Assembly: GCA_963920705.1 (NCBI GenBank)
Contig: OY987227.1
Span: 11,945,602-12,009,601 of the forward strand
From: Odiellus spinosus
Taxonomy: Eukaryota > Arthropoda > Arachnida > Opiliones > Phalangiidae
DNA: 64,000 nt
Direction: 5' to 3'
In this document: piece by piece, positions 49,601 to 59,523 of the stretch
Layout: every line of letters begins with the position of its first letter
How positions within the stretch are numbered: the stretch's first letter is position 1
Program-made: the position numbers and the translations under genes
Notes under the pieces: generated by a model
Told to the model about the DNA's origin: nothing
The model's input: only the letters and a program-made list of their open reading frames with translations
The model's database searches: none

Positions 49601-51744
49601 CTCCTATTATATATTATCAAAAATAGATTTAACACAAGAATATTGAACCGTACACTATAGGTCTAGTATAACGCTAGTCATGAACGGGAGAAGCTTGCTA
49701 GATTTGACGTAATATTTGTTATGATTTTCACCCTATCACGAGCTTTCGAGGTCCGCGAGAGCAAGGAGGATCAGAGAAGGAGAGGAAATGTGGGGCTGCG
49801 TTGAGTTAGAGAGAGAAGAGCCAACCTCCCACTCGGGTGGAAAGGGGGGATAGGAAATTCTCGAGGTAAACTGTTGTCACGTGGTCGCTAGCTAGCGCGT
49901 CTCGTAAAGGATTCGTTTTACCCACGCGACAACATTTTACCACGAAACGTCTCTACCCCCGTTCTCCCAGAGTGGGAGTTTAGGCCGACGCAGTAGGAAC
50001 CGCGCCGTCCCCACATTTCCTCTCCTTATCTGATCCTCCTTGGCGAGAGTCAGGGAGCTCTGCCGCCAGCGCCTATCCCCACAGCATGCTATCCCCCCGC
50101 ACTTATCGTAGAAAACGTTAACCGCTTCCTGTGCACGTGACATGAGACGCGGCGTAAGACCCCCATCGGCTCCACCCGATTATGACTAGCGCGCAGACAA
50201 AGGTATAATTCTTCCATATTCTTGTGTTAAATCTATTCTTGATATTATATATATCTATATTTCCTTATAAAAAAAAATCTCGAAACTTTAAATTTCAAAG
50301 TAGTTCAATGGCCAATCATTATTCCATCATCATGGCAACGCTCGCTCGCCCCGAAATCGCGCCGACTTTACTTTGTATAGTCCTGGTCGATTTCCAAAAC
50401 CGGAAGTCTAGAGAACCTCGCGAAAATTTTGGCGGGGAAAACTTTTTGTCACGTGATCGTCCGCCATCTTTTTGTAGTGTGAAAATAGCTACAGACTAAC
50501 CAACGCCTCCTATACTTTATCATATAGGAAGCGTTGGACTAACAACTTGAATTTGGTTTGTGGGAAATAAAATTAGAAATAGTCTGGCAGCCTGTTACTA
50601 CAAAAAGATGGCGGCGCGGCTACGAGACAAGGGCCCATTTCCGGCAAATCGACCAGGACTATCGGAATTATTCCCAAATTAGGCTTAGCGTAAGATCAAC
50701 CAGAAGGAGCTTTTTCGAGTGTGAAAGTGAATAATTTTGTGATTTATAGCTAGAATAATATAGGTAAGTCATTTTATTGGCCTGGTTATTGTTTATTTTC
50801 TACCCTAAACAGTTTAACTCGAAATTCTCGAACCCATGTTTTCTGATACCTTTAAGCCTTGCCCTTGTTTGAAGAAAGCACGAGCTTCTCACGATATTAG
50901 CCGAATACTGTTTAGCCATCCTTATTAAGCCTCTTTCTAATGACAAGGAATATTTTAACGAAAATTAATCCATTGAAAATCCCTTGTCAGTCTCTCTTCT
51001 CCATTTAAAAATTTAAAATTAAAACTCATATTTTTCTCATTGAGTTCCGATATTTAAATAAGTGATCCTTATTTCTCACACAGTTCCCCGTAGTTTTGTA
51101 ATAAGTAGACGATGTATTAATGGTTTTAATCTTGAGGTGGGATAGAACGGTCGAAATGAAAGCTTATAAAGGACAATCTCGTTTTCCTCGAGAGTTTGTC
51201 CTTAGGTTCTCAATACTTGATTTTAATCAAATGGCTTTAATTTCTCTCAAAATCACGCGAATATACAGAATGGATCACAAGAAAGACGATGACGATGGCA
51301 AAGGTCAAGAGAAAGACGTGACTCGTATCTTTTTCGATCCGGGACATTACACGGTGATGGAGAACGTCGGTCAATTCGCGTTGACCGTGACGAGAGAGGC
51401 CAATGACCTTTCGCATTGCGTTTGCGTCGAATTCAAGACGGAGGACGGCACCGCCAACGCCGGCTCCGATTACGAAGAAGTCGAGGGAACTTTGGTCTTC
51501 CGCCCGGGCGAAGTCCATAAACAGATCTACGTCACTGTCATTGACGACGACGTCTTCGAGGAAGACGAACACTTCTACGTCCGTCTAAGCAATCCCAGGT
51601 TAGTAACATCCACCCACTAACCTTCTCGCTCGCTCGTTCATTCCGTCTCAATTTAAAAAGTGTAAGAAAAATCCAAAGTCTAAAATCTATCGGCAATTCG
51701 TTCGGCACACTTGGCGACGCTTCAAGGATCTTTCGAATTTTAAA

Positions 51745-51791
<47 letters not shown>

Positions 51792-53056
51792 CATTTGGCT
51801 CAGTTAGGCCTAACCCGCTGTTAGAATGACTAAGTGCAGACACATTCATTCACAAGGTGAATCCTTTTAATCATACGTTTATAATGAATCTGTGGTATTT
51901 GGGTTACAGCTAGGTGGTATTAACTATCAGGAAATTAAATTGGTTTAGACAGATACTATAGTTTTGTCTTCGATATACACGTTAGTTTATGGTCAATTTT
52001 AACTTAAGAAATGATATTATCGGTTCACCCAAATGGCTTAATAGTCCACTGTTTTTTTTTTTTTGTTTTTTTTCGAGCCCATATTTTTGGCAAATCTTAA
52101 TTTTTATCCGCTCTTTTATAACCTAGACTATTCTCATAATGTCTTCTTTACTATATTATAACTAAATTATTTTGACAAACCTTATCTATTTACCTAATTT
52201 CCTTAAATTATTCTTGTCAACCAAATATGAAAACTTGCTAAACGTTCATCCATCCACTTAGTATAGGCCCAAATTTATTTTGTAAACTTTACACAACTGT
52301 AATCCACATAGTTTACTAAATGTTTTTTGAAAGTTAAGCATAAGCTTTGTAGATTTGGTTTGTAAAAATATTTGGGTAAACTATATGAAGATGGGGGAAG
52401 TTGGGTACATGAAGATTGTGTTGCCGAAGTAAATTGTACAAACTAGGTGGATGGTCTGATAAAAGTCGAGTAAAGTTTGCAGATTTGGTTTTGCAAAATT
52501 GATTTTGTGGAATATAGAAGGTTGTCGGGTAAAGGTTTGCAAAAACCACTTGGTCATAGTAGGACCCACTTTTAACCTTGAAGGAATTTCACCCTATTGA
52601 ATTTAATAAAAAAAATAACGAAATGAGATAGTCTAAACATAAAATCTTTGTCGCGTATGACATCCTTTAGTTTATTTTTTTTTTCTTTCACGATAGGTAT
52701 TTGACCCCGGATGGTTTGATGGTGACGAGACCACAGACGATGAACGGAGGTTCCCCTCGTTTGAGTTCCGGTCAAATCGCGACCACTGGTTCCGGTCGTC
52801 CACCCTTGGAACTTGCCACCCCTTCCGTGGCCACCGTCATGATCCTGGACGATGACCACAGCGGCGTCTACTCTTTCGCCGAGAGTATCTATGACGTGGC
52901 CGAATCTTCCGGCGAAATCCGCATCCTGATCAACCGATACAGTGGCGCCCGTGGTCGGGTCATCCTACCTTACAAGACCATCGACGGAACAGCCAAGTCC
53001 GGCGTCGACTACGAAGCATCCTTCGGAGAAATCATTTTCGACAACAACGAAACATC
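43078..53056 (+). CDS. NCX: Na+/Ca2+ exchanger (NCX/SLC8 family), 5' part, five exons, 3' end beyond window
   Basis: The joined exons 43078-43697, 44623-44965, 45728-45966, 51269-51598 and 52697-53056 read as one open frame of 630 residues. In order: N-terminal signal-peptide-like segment (about 27-46), TM1 (about 93-114), alpha-1 repeat with GSSAPEILLS (162-171) and GSAAFNMF (192-199), TM4-TM5, XIP-like basic segment (273-291), loop, CBD1 (about 419-510) and CBD2 (from about 565). The family exchanges about 3 Na+ for 1 Ca2+ across the plasma membrane, and the Calx-beta domains bind regulatory Ca2+. Typical members have about 900-970 residues, so about a third is missing at the C-terminus, including the alpha-2 repeat. 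Every junction has GT and AG, with phases 2, 0, 2, 2 and an open phase-2 donor at the end. The exons are clearly GC-richer than the introns. Family assignment is very secure; the paralogue is not determined. Confidence 0.96.
43698..44622 (+). other. NCX: NCX intron 1 (phase 2, 925 bp)
   Basis: Bounded by gtgagt and an AG at 44622 and fixed by frame continuity of the alpha-1 region into TM4. It is AT-rich and non-coding. Bases 44179-44290 are a family C repeat half in the orientation opposite to the copy in intron 2. Confidence 0.93.
44179..44290 (-). mobile_element. Family C half in NCX intron 1, inverted
   Basis: ctgacgtcac, acgtgtttgaccaaagttca, atttgacgaagcccgaaatg and agattgcgtgtatacttta give, in reverse complement, the family C end also found in intron 2. 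Confidence 0.7.
44623..44965 (+). CDS. NCX: NCX coding exon 2: TM4-TM5, XIP region, start of cytoplasmic loop
   Basis: Encodes residues 208-321, with its first base completing W207. I chose the acceptor at 44621-44622 because it restores the frame: exon 1 ends in phase 2, and the next AG (44626-44627) would need phase 1. The resulting A-V-P-C-S-E-N-R-K-I-K-H-L-R-V-F-F aligns without a gap to the family's VVPDGETRKIKHLRVFF segment. TM4 is about 222-244 (ending ISPGVV) and TM5 about 254-271. Residues 273-291 (RRLLIYKYISKNYRMNKRG) correspond to the autoinhibitory XIP segment, which mediates Na+-dependent inactivation and PIP2 response in characterised exchangers. An acidic stretch EGEDMEL follows. 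The exon ends in phase 0 before gtaatt at 44966. Family C repeats lie in inverted orientation on both sides. Confidence 0.95.
44966..45727 (+). other. NCX: NCX intron 2 (phase 0, 762 bp)
   Basis: Bounded by gtaatt and cgcag. It carries a family C half at 45075-45215, interrupted by a 16-base A run, and a family F end (gttcacactag) near 45338. Confidence 0.93.
45075..45215 (+). mobile_element. Family C half in NCX intron 2
   Basis: taaagtagacacacaacctg, actcgattcgggcctcgtca and ggctgtttttacatacgcgt followed by gacgtcat match the complete copy at 3060-3575. A 16-base A run interrupts it. Confidence 0.75.
45728..45966 (+). CDS. NCX: NCX coding exon 3: cytoplasmic loop helix region
   Basis: Encodes residues 322-400 plus two bases of R401. 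The acceptor follows a pyrimidine-rich tract (tgtttctctcgcag). The product begins PGPNDTNDEVREFEE. It continues with a charged, helix-prone segment (about 335-375, LRELRRKHPDASMEELEIM) matching the family's ILKELKQKHPEK region. Then comes the highly conserved KSRAFYRVQATRKLMGGGNI (374-393), which precedes CBD1 in NCX proteins. This part of the large loop is cytosolic and links the membrane domain to the Ca2+ sensors. The donor is ag|gtaaaa at 45967. An ORF on the minus strand overlapping this exon has no independent support. Confidence 0.94.
46122..46180 (+). mobile_element. Family D end in NCX intron 3
   Basis: ggggcggattgatacaaaat, attaaacctcatagatag and aaaagtagtct match the end at 8683. 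A similar end is at 47066-47115 (ctgaggctattaatactcaa with tgttaaac). Confidence 0.6.
48240..48730. other. CpG-rich block in NCX intron 3
   Basis: gccggcgcgcac, agcggccgcgctc and frequent CpG stand out from AT-rich surroundings. Several overlapping short ORFs occur on both strands (for example 48411-48677 and 48488-48718) without known domains. It could be an internal promoter or an old insertion; nothing decides. Confidence 0.3.
49763..50041. mobile_element. Foldback element 1 in NCX intron 3
   Basis: aaggaggatcagagaaggag plus aggaaatgtgggg (49763-49795) pairs with 50009-50041 with one mismatch in 33. Inner ctcccactcgggtgg / agagtgggag and tgttgtcacgtgg / acgcgacaacat also pair in part. No coding capacity. 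Confidence 0.8.
50377..50662. mobile_element. Foldback element 2 in NCX intron 3, three nested stems
   Basis: Outer stem: atagtcctggtcgattt (50377-50393) with aaatcgaccaggactat (50646-50662), perfect. Middle stem: ccgccatctttttgtagt (50461-50478) with actacaaaaagatggcgg (50597-50614), perfect. Central hairpin: ccaacgcctcctata (50500-50514) with tataggaagcgttgg (50523-50537), one mismatch. The symmetric arrangement suggests a small foldback transposon. Confidence 0.88.
51269..51598 (+). CDS. NCX: NCX coding exon 4: acidic linker and Calx-beta domain 1 (CBD1)
   Basis: The acceptor is atatacag at 51267-51268; the first base completes R401 and the exon codes residues 402-510 plus two bases of R511. 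After a charged linker (MDHKKDDDDGKGQEKD) the Calx-beta fold starts at about 419 (TRIFFDPGHYTVMEN). The Ca2+-site signatures are present: E432, TEDGTANAGSDYE (458-470) and the VIDDDVFEEDE cluster (491-501). These match the primary regulatory Ca2+-binding domain of NCX, with no ligand obviously lost. The open frame runs upstream to 51120, but bases 51120-51268 are intron: the reading before the acceptor shows no family similarity and the phase-2 junction fits exon 3 exactly. The donor is gttagt at 51599. Confidence 0.94.
51599..52696 (+). other. NCX: NCX intron 4 (phase 2, 1098 bp)
   Basis: Bounded by gttagt and gatag. It contains an uninterrupted 42-base T run at 51750-51791 and a weak T-rich repeat near 52050. 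ORFs that include the T run (poly-Lys on the minus strand) are artefacts. Confidence 0.92.
51750..51791. repeat. 42-base T run in NCX intron 4
   Basis: Uninterrupted poly-T about 150 bases downstream of the exon 4 donor; the longest homopolymer in the window. Confidence 0.97.
52697..53056 (+). CDS. NCX: NCX coding exon 5: CBD1-CBD2 linker and most of CBD2
   Basis: The acceptor follows a T-rich tract (tttctttcacgatag) at 52695-52696; the first base completes R511 and residues 512-630 follow, ending with two bases of the next codon. A Ser/Gly/Pro-rich segment (526-548) is the variable end of CBD1. TVMILDDDHSGVYSF (557-571) is the conserved CBD1-CBD2 hinge whose DDD completes the CBD1 Ca2+ site in known structures. 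CBD2 then runs through RYSGARGRVILPYKTIDGT (591-609). The counterpart of the acidic Ca2+ loop reads SGVDYEASFGE (612-622), shorter and less acidic than vertebrate NCX1. The donor tc|gtgagt is at 53057. It falls where vertebrate SLC8A1 exon 2 ends before mutually exclusive exons A and B. Confidence 0.94.
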
Positions 53057-53449
53057 GTGAGTCCAAACATTTACGTTACTTTTTTTTCTTCTTTCTTTCG
53101 AGAGAAAGCGATTAGTGTAATGACGTCATTATACGTATCTCTTAATCTCTACCTTCACACTCTAATGTTTCTAAGACCTACAATTTCTCAACCTGTCTAG
53201 TATATGTTTAGGTGTATGACTTTGAAATGAATTTTCTTCGGCGTTCAAATATATTAAATTTACCCAAATTAATTTGGGTATTTAAAGTTATTTAGCACTC
53301 ATAATTTAGTATAATTTGCGTCAACAATGTTTCCTTTAAGTTTTATAAGAACTTTACTATTTAAATACGATGTTGATTTAAATGTGAAAATCGATCCGCG
53401 ACTTTAATCTATACCTTCGAACACTGTTGGGATGTTTTAACTGTATTAG

Positions 53450-53461
53450 GGGGGGGGGGGG
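53450..53461. repeat. 12-base G run in NCX intron 5
   Basis: Isolated G homopolymer in AT-rich sequence. Similar runs occur at 13284-13295 and about 59953-59967. Confidence 0.9.
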
Positions 53462-54827
53462 CTAGACAAAGGTTTATAATCGGCTCCTCTGCATACTCCG
53501 ATCCCTTTAAACTTGCTGGATCGTTCACGCAAACTCTAAGAAATTCTTTAAAATACTTAGGCCGAAACGCGCAATTGTTAATCCAACATTGTTATCTCAT
53601 GTTATAAGATTCATACCTAAAATGTTTTTATATAAATGGTATAGGGTATCGCGTCAATTTAATTATCCAAAATTGATTCACCCAAGGCGTTCATTACTAT
53701 TAGTGTGGGCCATTTCAACAATATATCATAAAAAACTGATCTTATATATAAACATGCTCCTACCTTTACTTCCGAGTCGCGTTTTAAAGCGAAGTGGTTG
53801 TAAAACATCTACTGGGGCTGTATAAAAACACTTTAAAGCATTATAAGTCTATAACGATTATGAAAAGTATTCTTAAATTGTCTATGTGAATGCGAAGATC
53901 CTTATCTTCTGTGAAGAATATATAATCCCCCGAAATTAGTTGTCAAAACTTTAAACTCGCATTGTTTACGAACCTGCCCGTCAAAATATCCGCCCATATA
54001 TTACGAGATAAAAGCTTAAGCATCCCTAAGCGAGTCTATTGCAGCAAGAGCTCAGTTTCCACAAAAAAAAAAGAGTAAAAATAAGCCAAACTAACGCGAG
54101 AGATTAAGATACGCTGTACGCAAAATCAGTCTAACATTTTAGCACGTAAGCTAGATAGGTGTCTATTTTGTTCCTTTAGACATACTCGGAGATTCTAGCT
54201 TTGATGGTACTGACATTTCAAACTGATCCCGACTTTAGTCTAGTTTCACGAATTTAGAATCAATGGAGTGAAAGTGGCTAATGCTGTCGATGTCAAAGTT
54301 TAGATCCTTACATGATTTCTATCTTTCCCGCAATAACGCTTTATTGAACTTCTAAGACGGTCGCCAACTCCTTTCTTCTCTCTTAAAAAGTTACTCCTAT
54401 GTTAGTATTTCATCTCAACGCGTGAATACAATGGATTTAAATAATACTCCTTAGTGTTTCTCTGTTTCGCATCTCTTATAGAAATACCACTTTAATACTC
54501 GCTAGCGATTCCGCGTGAAATAGGTCTTATAACACGTCTCATTTCGCTTCAGGGAAATAGGGGTACTTGGATTTTTGCTTTTTGAGTATTTTTTTCTCTC
54601 GTCCGACGGCGGGTTCCAAAGGAAAACTATTTAAAACGAACTCCGCGTAAAGAATCCATCTTATAAGTTATATCAAGTTCAGAATATACTGCGGGGAAAG
54701 GCTGGATTACTATTATTTCGTGACCCTACTTCTTGCCTTTTGTCACTGTTCATTCTAATCTTGAAACTTTTTATAAGTAAAGCCGAGACTCTTCTTGGGT
54801 CGGCACTAAGAGCTGATGGGATGGAGC

Positions 54828-55235
54828 CTCTGGGTGTTCGTGGTTAATCCGGTAATGAATTTAATAGGGGCCGAGGAACAAAAATGGGGTTAGTTATAAT
54901 ATATCCGCGTGATTTAACAGTATTCGAGGATTGAGTTCAAATACTTTGAGAGGCGTATATGAATAGGAAGAGGTTGAAGCTGCGTATTCGTGTCCAACCG
55001 AATAATGAACACAATAGGGGAAAAGAGTAAAATGAGGGTAGGTTAAAGAAATTTCCCCAGGATTTGACAGTATTCGCGGATTGAGTCCAAATACTTAGAG
55101 AGACTTATAGGAAGAGATGAAGCTGGGTATTCGTGGCTAACTCTGTAAGGAAAATAATACTTTAAATATGGAAAAATGAGGTTCAAAGGTTACTGGATTT
55201 TACAGTATTCATTGGGAGAGTTTGAATGAACGTAA
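54828..55235. repeat. About 145-bp tandem repeat, three units, in NCX intron 5
   Basis: gggtgttcgtggttaatccg (54832), gcgtattcgtgtccaaccga (about 54982) and gggtattcgtggctaactct (about 55123) start the units. Each contains a gatttaacagtattcg / gatttgacagtattcg / attttacagtattcat block, and the first two also a gattgagt.caaatactt block. The third unit is the most diverged. Confidence 0.8.
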
Positions 55236-57167
55236 CAGAGGGCTATGGAGAAAAGAGAAAGCTCAGAAATTATAAAAGAGGCTCTCGAGGTCATCGTTTG
55301 AGGGCTTTTTCGTTTCCCTTTCTTTTTCTTTCTCTTCTTCTCAAAAGAAAACTCCGGAGATGCGGTTCTCTTCTCCGAGCTGCCAGTTGGATGTCGGCCA
55401 TCCTTTCGACCTCAGTCTGTCTTCCCTCCCCTCCCAAACCCGCCCCTTTTTCATCCTTCTCCTCGGGGCCCCTAAGACTTTAAACTACGTATACTTTTGT
55501 TCGCGAAGTGTACCAACGTAGCGGAATCTTTGGCCGAGCAATACGTAATATTAAAGACTACTATATAAAAGTAGGTCATAGAAACTTCTCGCAAACTGCC
55601 TTATAAAGTTTTATTTCGTCATTAACAAAGCTACGCTCATTTTCATCTCGTGTGAGCCAAGATTCACACGTTTGAAAATTAAATTTATTCAATTGAGATT
55701 TTATTATAGCTATACAGGGTTAAATAACCTCATGGGACTGAAAAAGACCTTTCCGGGTCGAAAGATTTCTCCCACAGTTACTTTACTGTTTCTTTTTTAA
55801 TTTTCAATTAAAACTTAATCGTATCTCCATACGTTTCTTCCTTTAATATTTATTAAAAATTCAATAAAACGTTGTTTACCATTTTAGTAAGTTTATAGCT
55901 TCGGATTTAGAATCAGTTCGTCACTGAAGTTTTTCTCGACAATTCTTTCTGCACCCGTCTCGCTTAATTAGCCATTTTCGTTCCTCTGGAGATGGGGCTG
56001 GAAAAAATCCATCCTTGAGGATATTATACGTTGTCTGAGAAAAGGTTTAAGCGGTTTTTTAATCGTCATTTTTCTTAAGATTAAAAGCTGTCTGCTCTTG
56101 TTAAATTATATAATTATAGCTATTACCCGTCATAAATGACGAGCTTTAAAAAATAAATATGAGGGACTTTTTGTTATTAGTTATCTGGCTCAATAATATG
56201 CGTAATCAGACCAAAATCTTATTGGTTAGAACAAAAACGTTCTGCAGTCCACGTGGTAATGTTTCAGACCATAAACGTATGGCGAAATCAAATTATGGAC
56301 ATACGTGATACCAAACTATATTTCCTCATATCACATTTACTTGACCTGACGTGGTTTATTCCCGCTTGCCTATGTTGGGACGATAATCCAGGTCGGTGGT
56401 TGAAGTCCACTCTTAGGAAACTGTAATCCTTTTTCCTCTTTCTCGTCTTACACAGTCAAAATATCCACCCATTTAGTTCGCGTTGTGTAACTATCATCGT
56501 AAGGCTGAGTAAGCAAAATGTCACATACATGTAAAGAACAGGCCAAGGCTTAGCTAGTTAACTATGTTTTAATTTCGTTTAATTCGACGAATGATATTTT
56601 TACCTTTCGACAACTGTTGAATCGTTTAGAAAACAACTTTTTAAACCAATTTTTATTTTATTATCTCCTCTCAACTTCAAAGGTATGACTATCGTACATA
56701 AATTCCGGTTGTTTTGCCAAAAATCGACTAATTGCCGAATATTACTCATTGATGACGTCGAACCGTATATTTTTATATATTTTCTTGTCCCGCCATGGAG
56801 TAAGTAAAGGAGGAATGCTCGAAAGAAAGCGCCTTTGATCGTACGCGAATCCCCTCTTTATTCCTCCATGTATAGACTTTGAATCGAGGTTTTTATTTAT
56901 AGGCGTATTCAACTCGACTATCGTTAGGACTAATTTAAGCCAATGAAGTAATGTTGACGGAAAGATAAAAAGTCTTTTAGTTTGATCATAAACTTCATCC
57001 GTCACCTTTATACGCATTGACTAACGTACGAGTTGAACGAACTATTTATAGTAGATATATATAAATGTGTTTTTACGGGGTTTATCGACTCTGACTTATT
57101 GACACTTTCTTTCACTACTTTCGAAACGACGCGGTCGCGCGAGGAAAAATATGTTATTAACTACAAT

Positions 57168-58105
57168 ACGGTGGAGTAATACGCGATGTTAAATATATAA
57201 GGATAAAAAAATAGTACACACTTAAGAAGTAAATTACGATGTCGCGCGACAAACCTTTGGAACGCCGGTTGTACAAGTATTTGGTTTTTCTGATTTTTGG
57301 CAAACGTCGTGGTCACGTGATCTAATTTATTTTTTAACCTCGTGGATATCCACTCCGTGTTTTCAACATATTCAATAACTATATGGTATGTTCACTGATT
57401 TAGAGGTAATAAAACGAAAGGCGGATAAAACTAACTATCGAGAATGGACGTTTCTTTTTCTCCTTACCTTTCAATGTATTGTCTCTTAGCTAGCGAACTT
57501 ACGTTTCCAACGAGGTTTCCCTCTATAAACTGTGATCAATCTTAATAGAAACCGAAATTTGTATTGGATAAAAAATCGTTTTTCTATGGTAATGGTAGAC
57601 TCCTTCAAGTTTTGTGATTATATAAAATACACGATTTGAATTGAAATTTGGGACTGATTCGATCTATATGACGTCACTTATATTCGTGTTCACAAACGAA
57701 CGCTTTTTCTCTGTGAGGTTTAAGGTGTGAGATCCTCGCGCTTCAGCTTTCCCGGTATTGTCAACTTATTTTTAATTTGAAGCGCGTAGTCGGTAATGGG
57801 ACTGGCATCATTCTATTTTGGTTTTCGGTGATGGGAACGTGGAAGAAAGGTCTCTATCTTTTAGTCTCGGCTCTTTATTTTTAATTTTTTCTTTTTCCGT
57901 GAAACGCTAAAAATGCGAACGGCTTTTTAATGACGTCATAGAATGTTCGTCTATGCACGAGGGTTATATCTCGCGCGCAATTGTTCTTAAGAATTCTTGC
58001 CCTTGTTAGCTTCACGCGCTACATGCACACGTGTTCGAAGGAGTTGGCAATTATTACCCTATTCGTCTATAAGGTTTAACATTGCGTATCAATCCGCCTC
58101 AGCTT
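57168..58105. mobile_element. Family D element candidate, both ends present (about 0.94 kb)
   Basis: The left end ggtggagtaatacgcgatgt (57170) and right end aacattgcgtatcaatccgc with ctcagctt (58078) are inverted copies of the family consensus gcggattgatacgtaatgtt. The interior has no recognisable ORF. It is uncertain that the two ends belong to one insertion. Confidence 0.5.
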
Positions 58106-58513
58106 TTCGCATTATGCCAACTTCTCTCGAATCTAAGTATAGATGTGTTTTTGTCTTTTGAAAGTACGCCATTGTTTTATCATCAGCGTTGCGAGGTTTT
58201 TCGTTGCGCCATTTTAGGAAAGTACATTCTTCGCGTAACTCTAATTCTGTTATTTATGTATGGATAAACCTTTCGCGCACGGACGGACGAATTTGTCTTT
58301 TAGAGAAATTCTCTTAAATGTTCGAATGTGTAGTCCCGCGGAAAATACTCATTATCAAAATACAGAGATAATTTATAAAAGCTTTAAAATTCTTTAAATT
58401 CCCTCTTAAGAAAATTTCTTCATGGACGAGAGAGAAGTTCACTCTCGTGTGATTTGTAGATGGTCAGAATATTAAGAATAGAACGCAAGTTTAGAATAAT
58501 TTTGTTATATTAG

Positions 58514-58640
58514 ATGCGCGCGCACCCCTACCAACTGAGATACTAAATAAGCTATAGAAGTTTCGTCTGCTAAGCCTAATTTAGCAGTGGAAACTAAAGT
58601 TTATGTATAGTATCTCAGTTTGTTGCCAGGGGGCGCATTT
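58514..58640. mobile_element. Foldback element in NCX intron 5
   Basis: tgcgcgcgcacccctaccaa and ctgagatacta pair with tagtatctcag and ttgttgccagggggcgca. Inner ctgctaa / ttagcag also pairs. Small non-coding hairpin. Confidence 0.7.
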
Positions 58641-59329
58641 ATAATCCTATTTGTTTATCCATACTGAAATCTTTAAAAAAAAAAATTAAATCTTACCATT
58701 ATAAAAATAACTTTAAAATCGCGAATGGTCGTTAAAAATAGAGAAAATATATTGTCAAAGAGCGCGTAGTATTTGGACAGGCCCCATCGTGTCTAAAATA
58801 CTTAACTAGACGTATATTTGTCTTCAGCTCGATCACGTAAAATTTTTAAATTCTGCTCACGATCTAATTATCATAAGCCTCTTATAGCGTGCAGTTAAAA
58901 TCAAGAGTAGAATCCCTACTAGCCTCTTCATGAACAATATATATATATTTAAAAAATGTATACAACCCTTTTATCAGATTTGTAAACTGTGATAAAGGCG
59001 TTGTTTCTCGTCAACCCTAAACCTCTTTAAGCGTATAGCATATGCACCCTCATCTATAGCTTCTCCGCGTGATGATTTGGGATCGGGGATAGCAAGATGA
59101 GGATATTTCGTCTTCCATGGGCACGAGAATGGTGTTTTATCCTAATTGGCTTGCGCGGATCACCGCCTTCTAATTGAATTCGCGTTGGAGTCTGTCACTC
59201 CATTCCCAAATCATTATCCTCATCCCTTTCCCACCCACGCGTGCCTCTCTCTTTACTTAGATGGAAAAAAATACTGAAGTCATCATTAATGAACGAAAAT
59301 AAAAGATGTTTTTAATCGGTTATTTTTCC

Positions 59330-59523
59330 TTAAAGGGAGAATGCAACCTAACAACAATTCTATTCATTATCTTTTAAATAGGCATAATTCAACAGTAAAA
59401 TAATTTACAGACAAATATAAACTAGAAATAAAAGTTACCATCAAAATATAGAAATGTGCTGAACTCCCCGTATAATTACTAGCGACCAATGACATTGATC
59501 ATGGAGATCTGCATTCCACATAT
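59330..59523. mobile_element. Family A element, left half
   Basis: ttaaagggagaatgcaacct at 59330 followed by the family order (tcttttaaataggcataatt, ataaactagaaataaaagtt, gaccaatgacattgatcatg). The right arm is absent. Confidence 0.75.

Larger units (their letters stand above)
45967..51268 (+). other. NCX: NCX intron 3 (phase 2, 5302 bp)
   Basis: Bounded by gtaaaa and atacag. Contents: family D ends at 46122-46180 and 47066-47115; a family F-like end near 46795; an AT-rich stretch without recognisable content (47120-48230); a CpG-rich block (48240-48730); and two foldback elements (49763-50041 and 50377-50662). No exon-like segment with NCX similarity was seen between exons 3 and 4. Most of the rest is plain AT-rich intron. 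Confidence 0.9.

Noticed and set aside
51120-51268. Upstream extension of the exon 4 open frame with an in-frame ATG
   Set aside because: No NCX similarity before the acceptor at 51268, whose phase fits exon 3 exactly; the extension is intron read-through.
51538-51849. Minus-strand ORF with a long Lys run
   Set aside because: The Lys run is the 42-base T tract of intron 4 read backwards.
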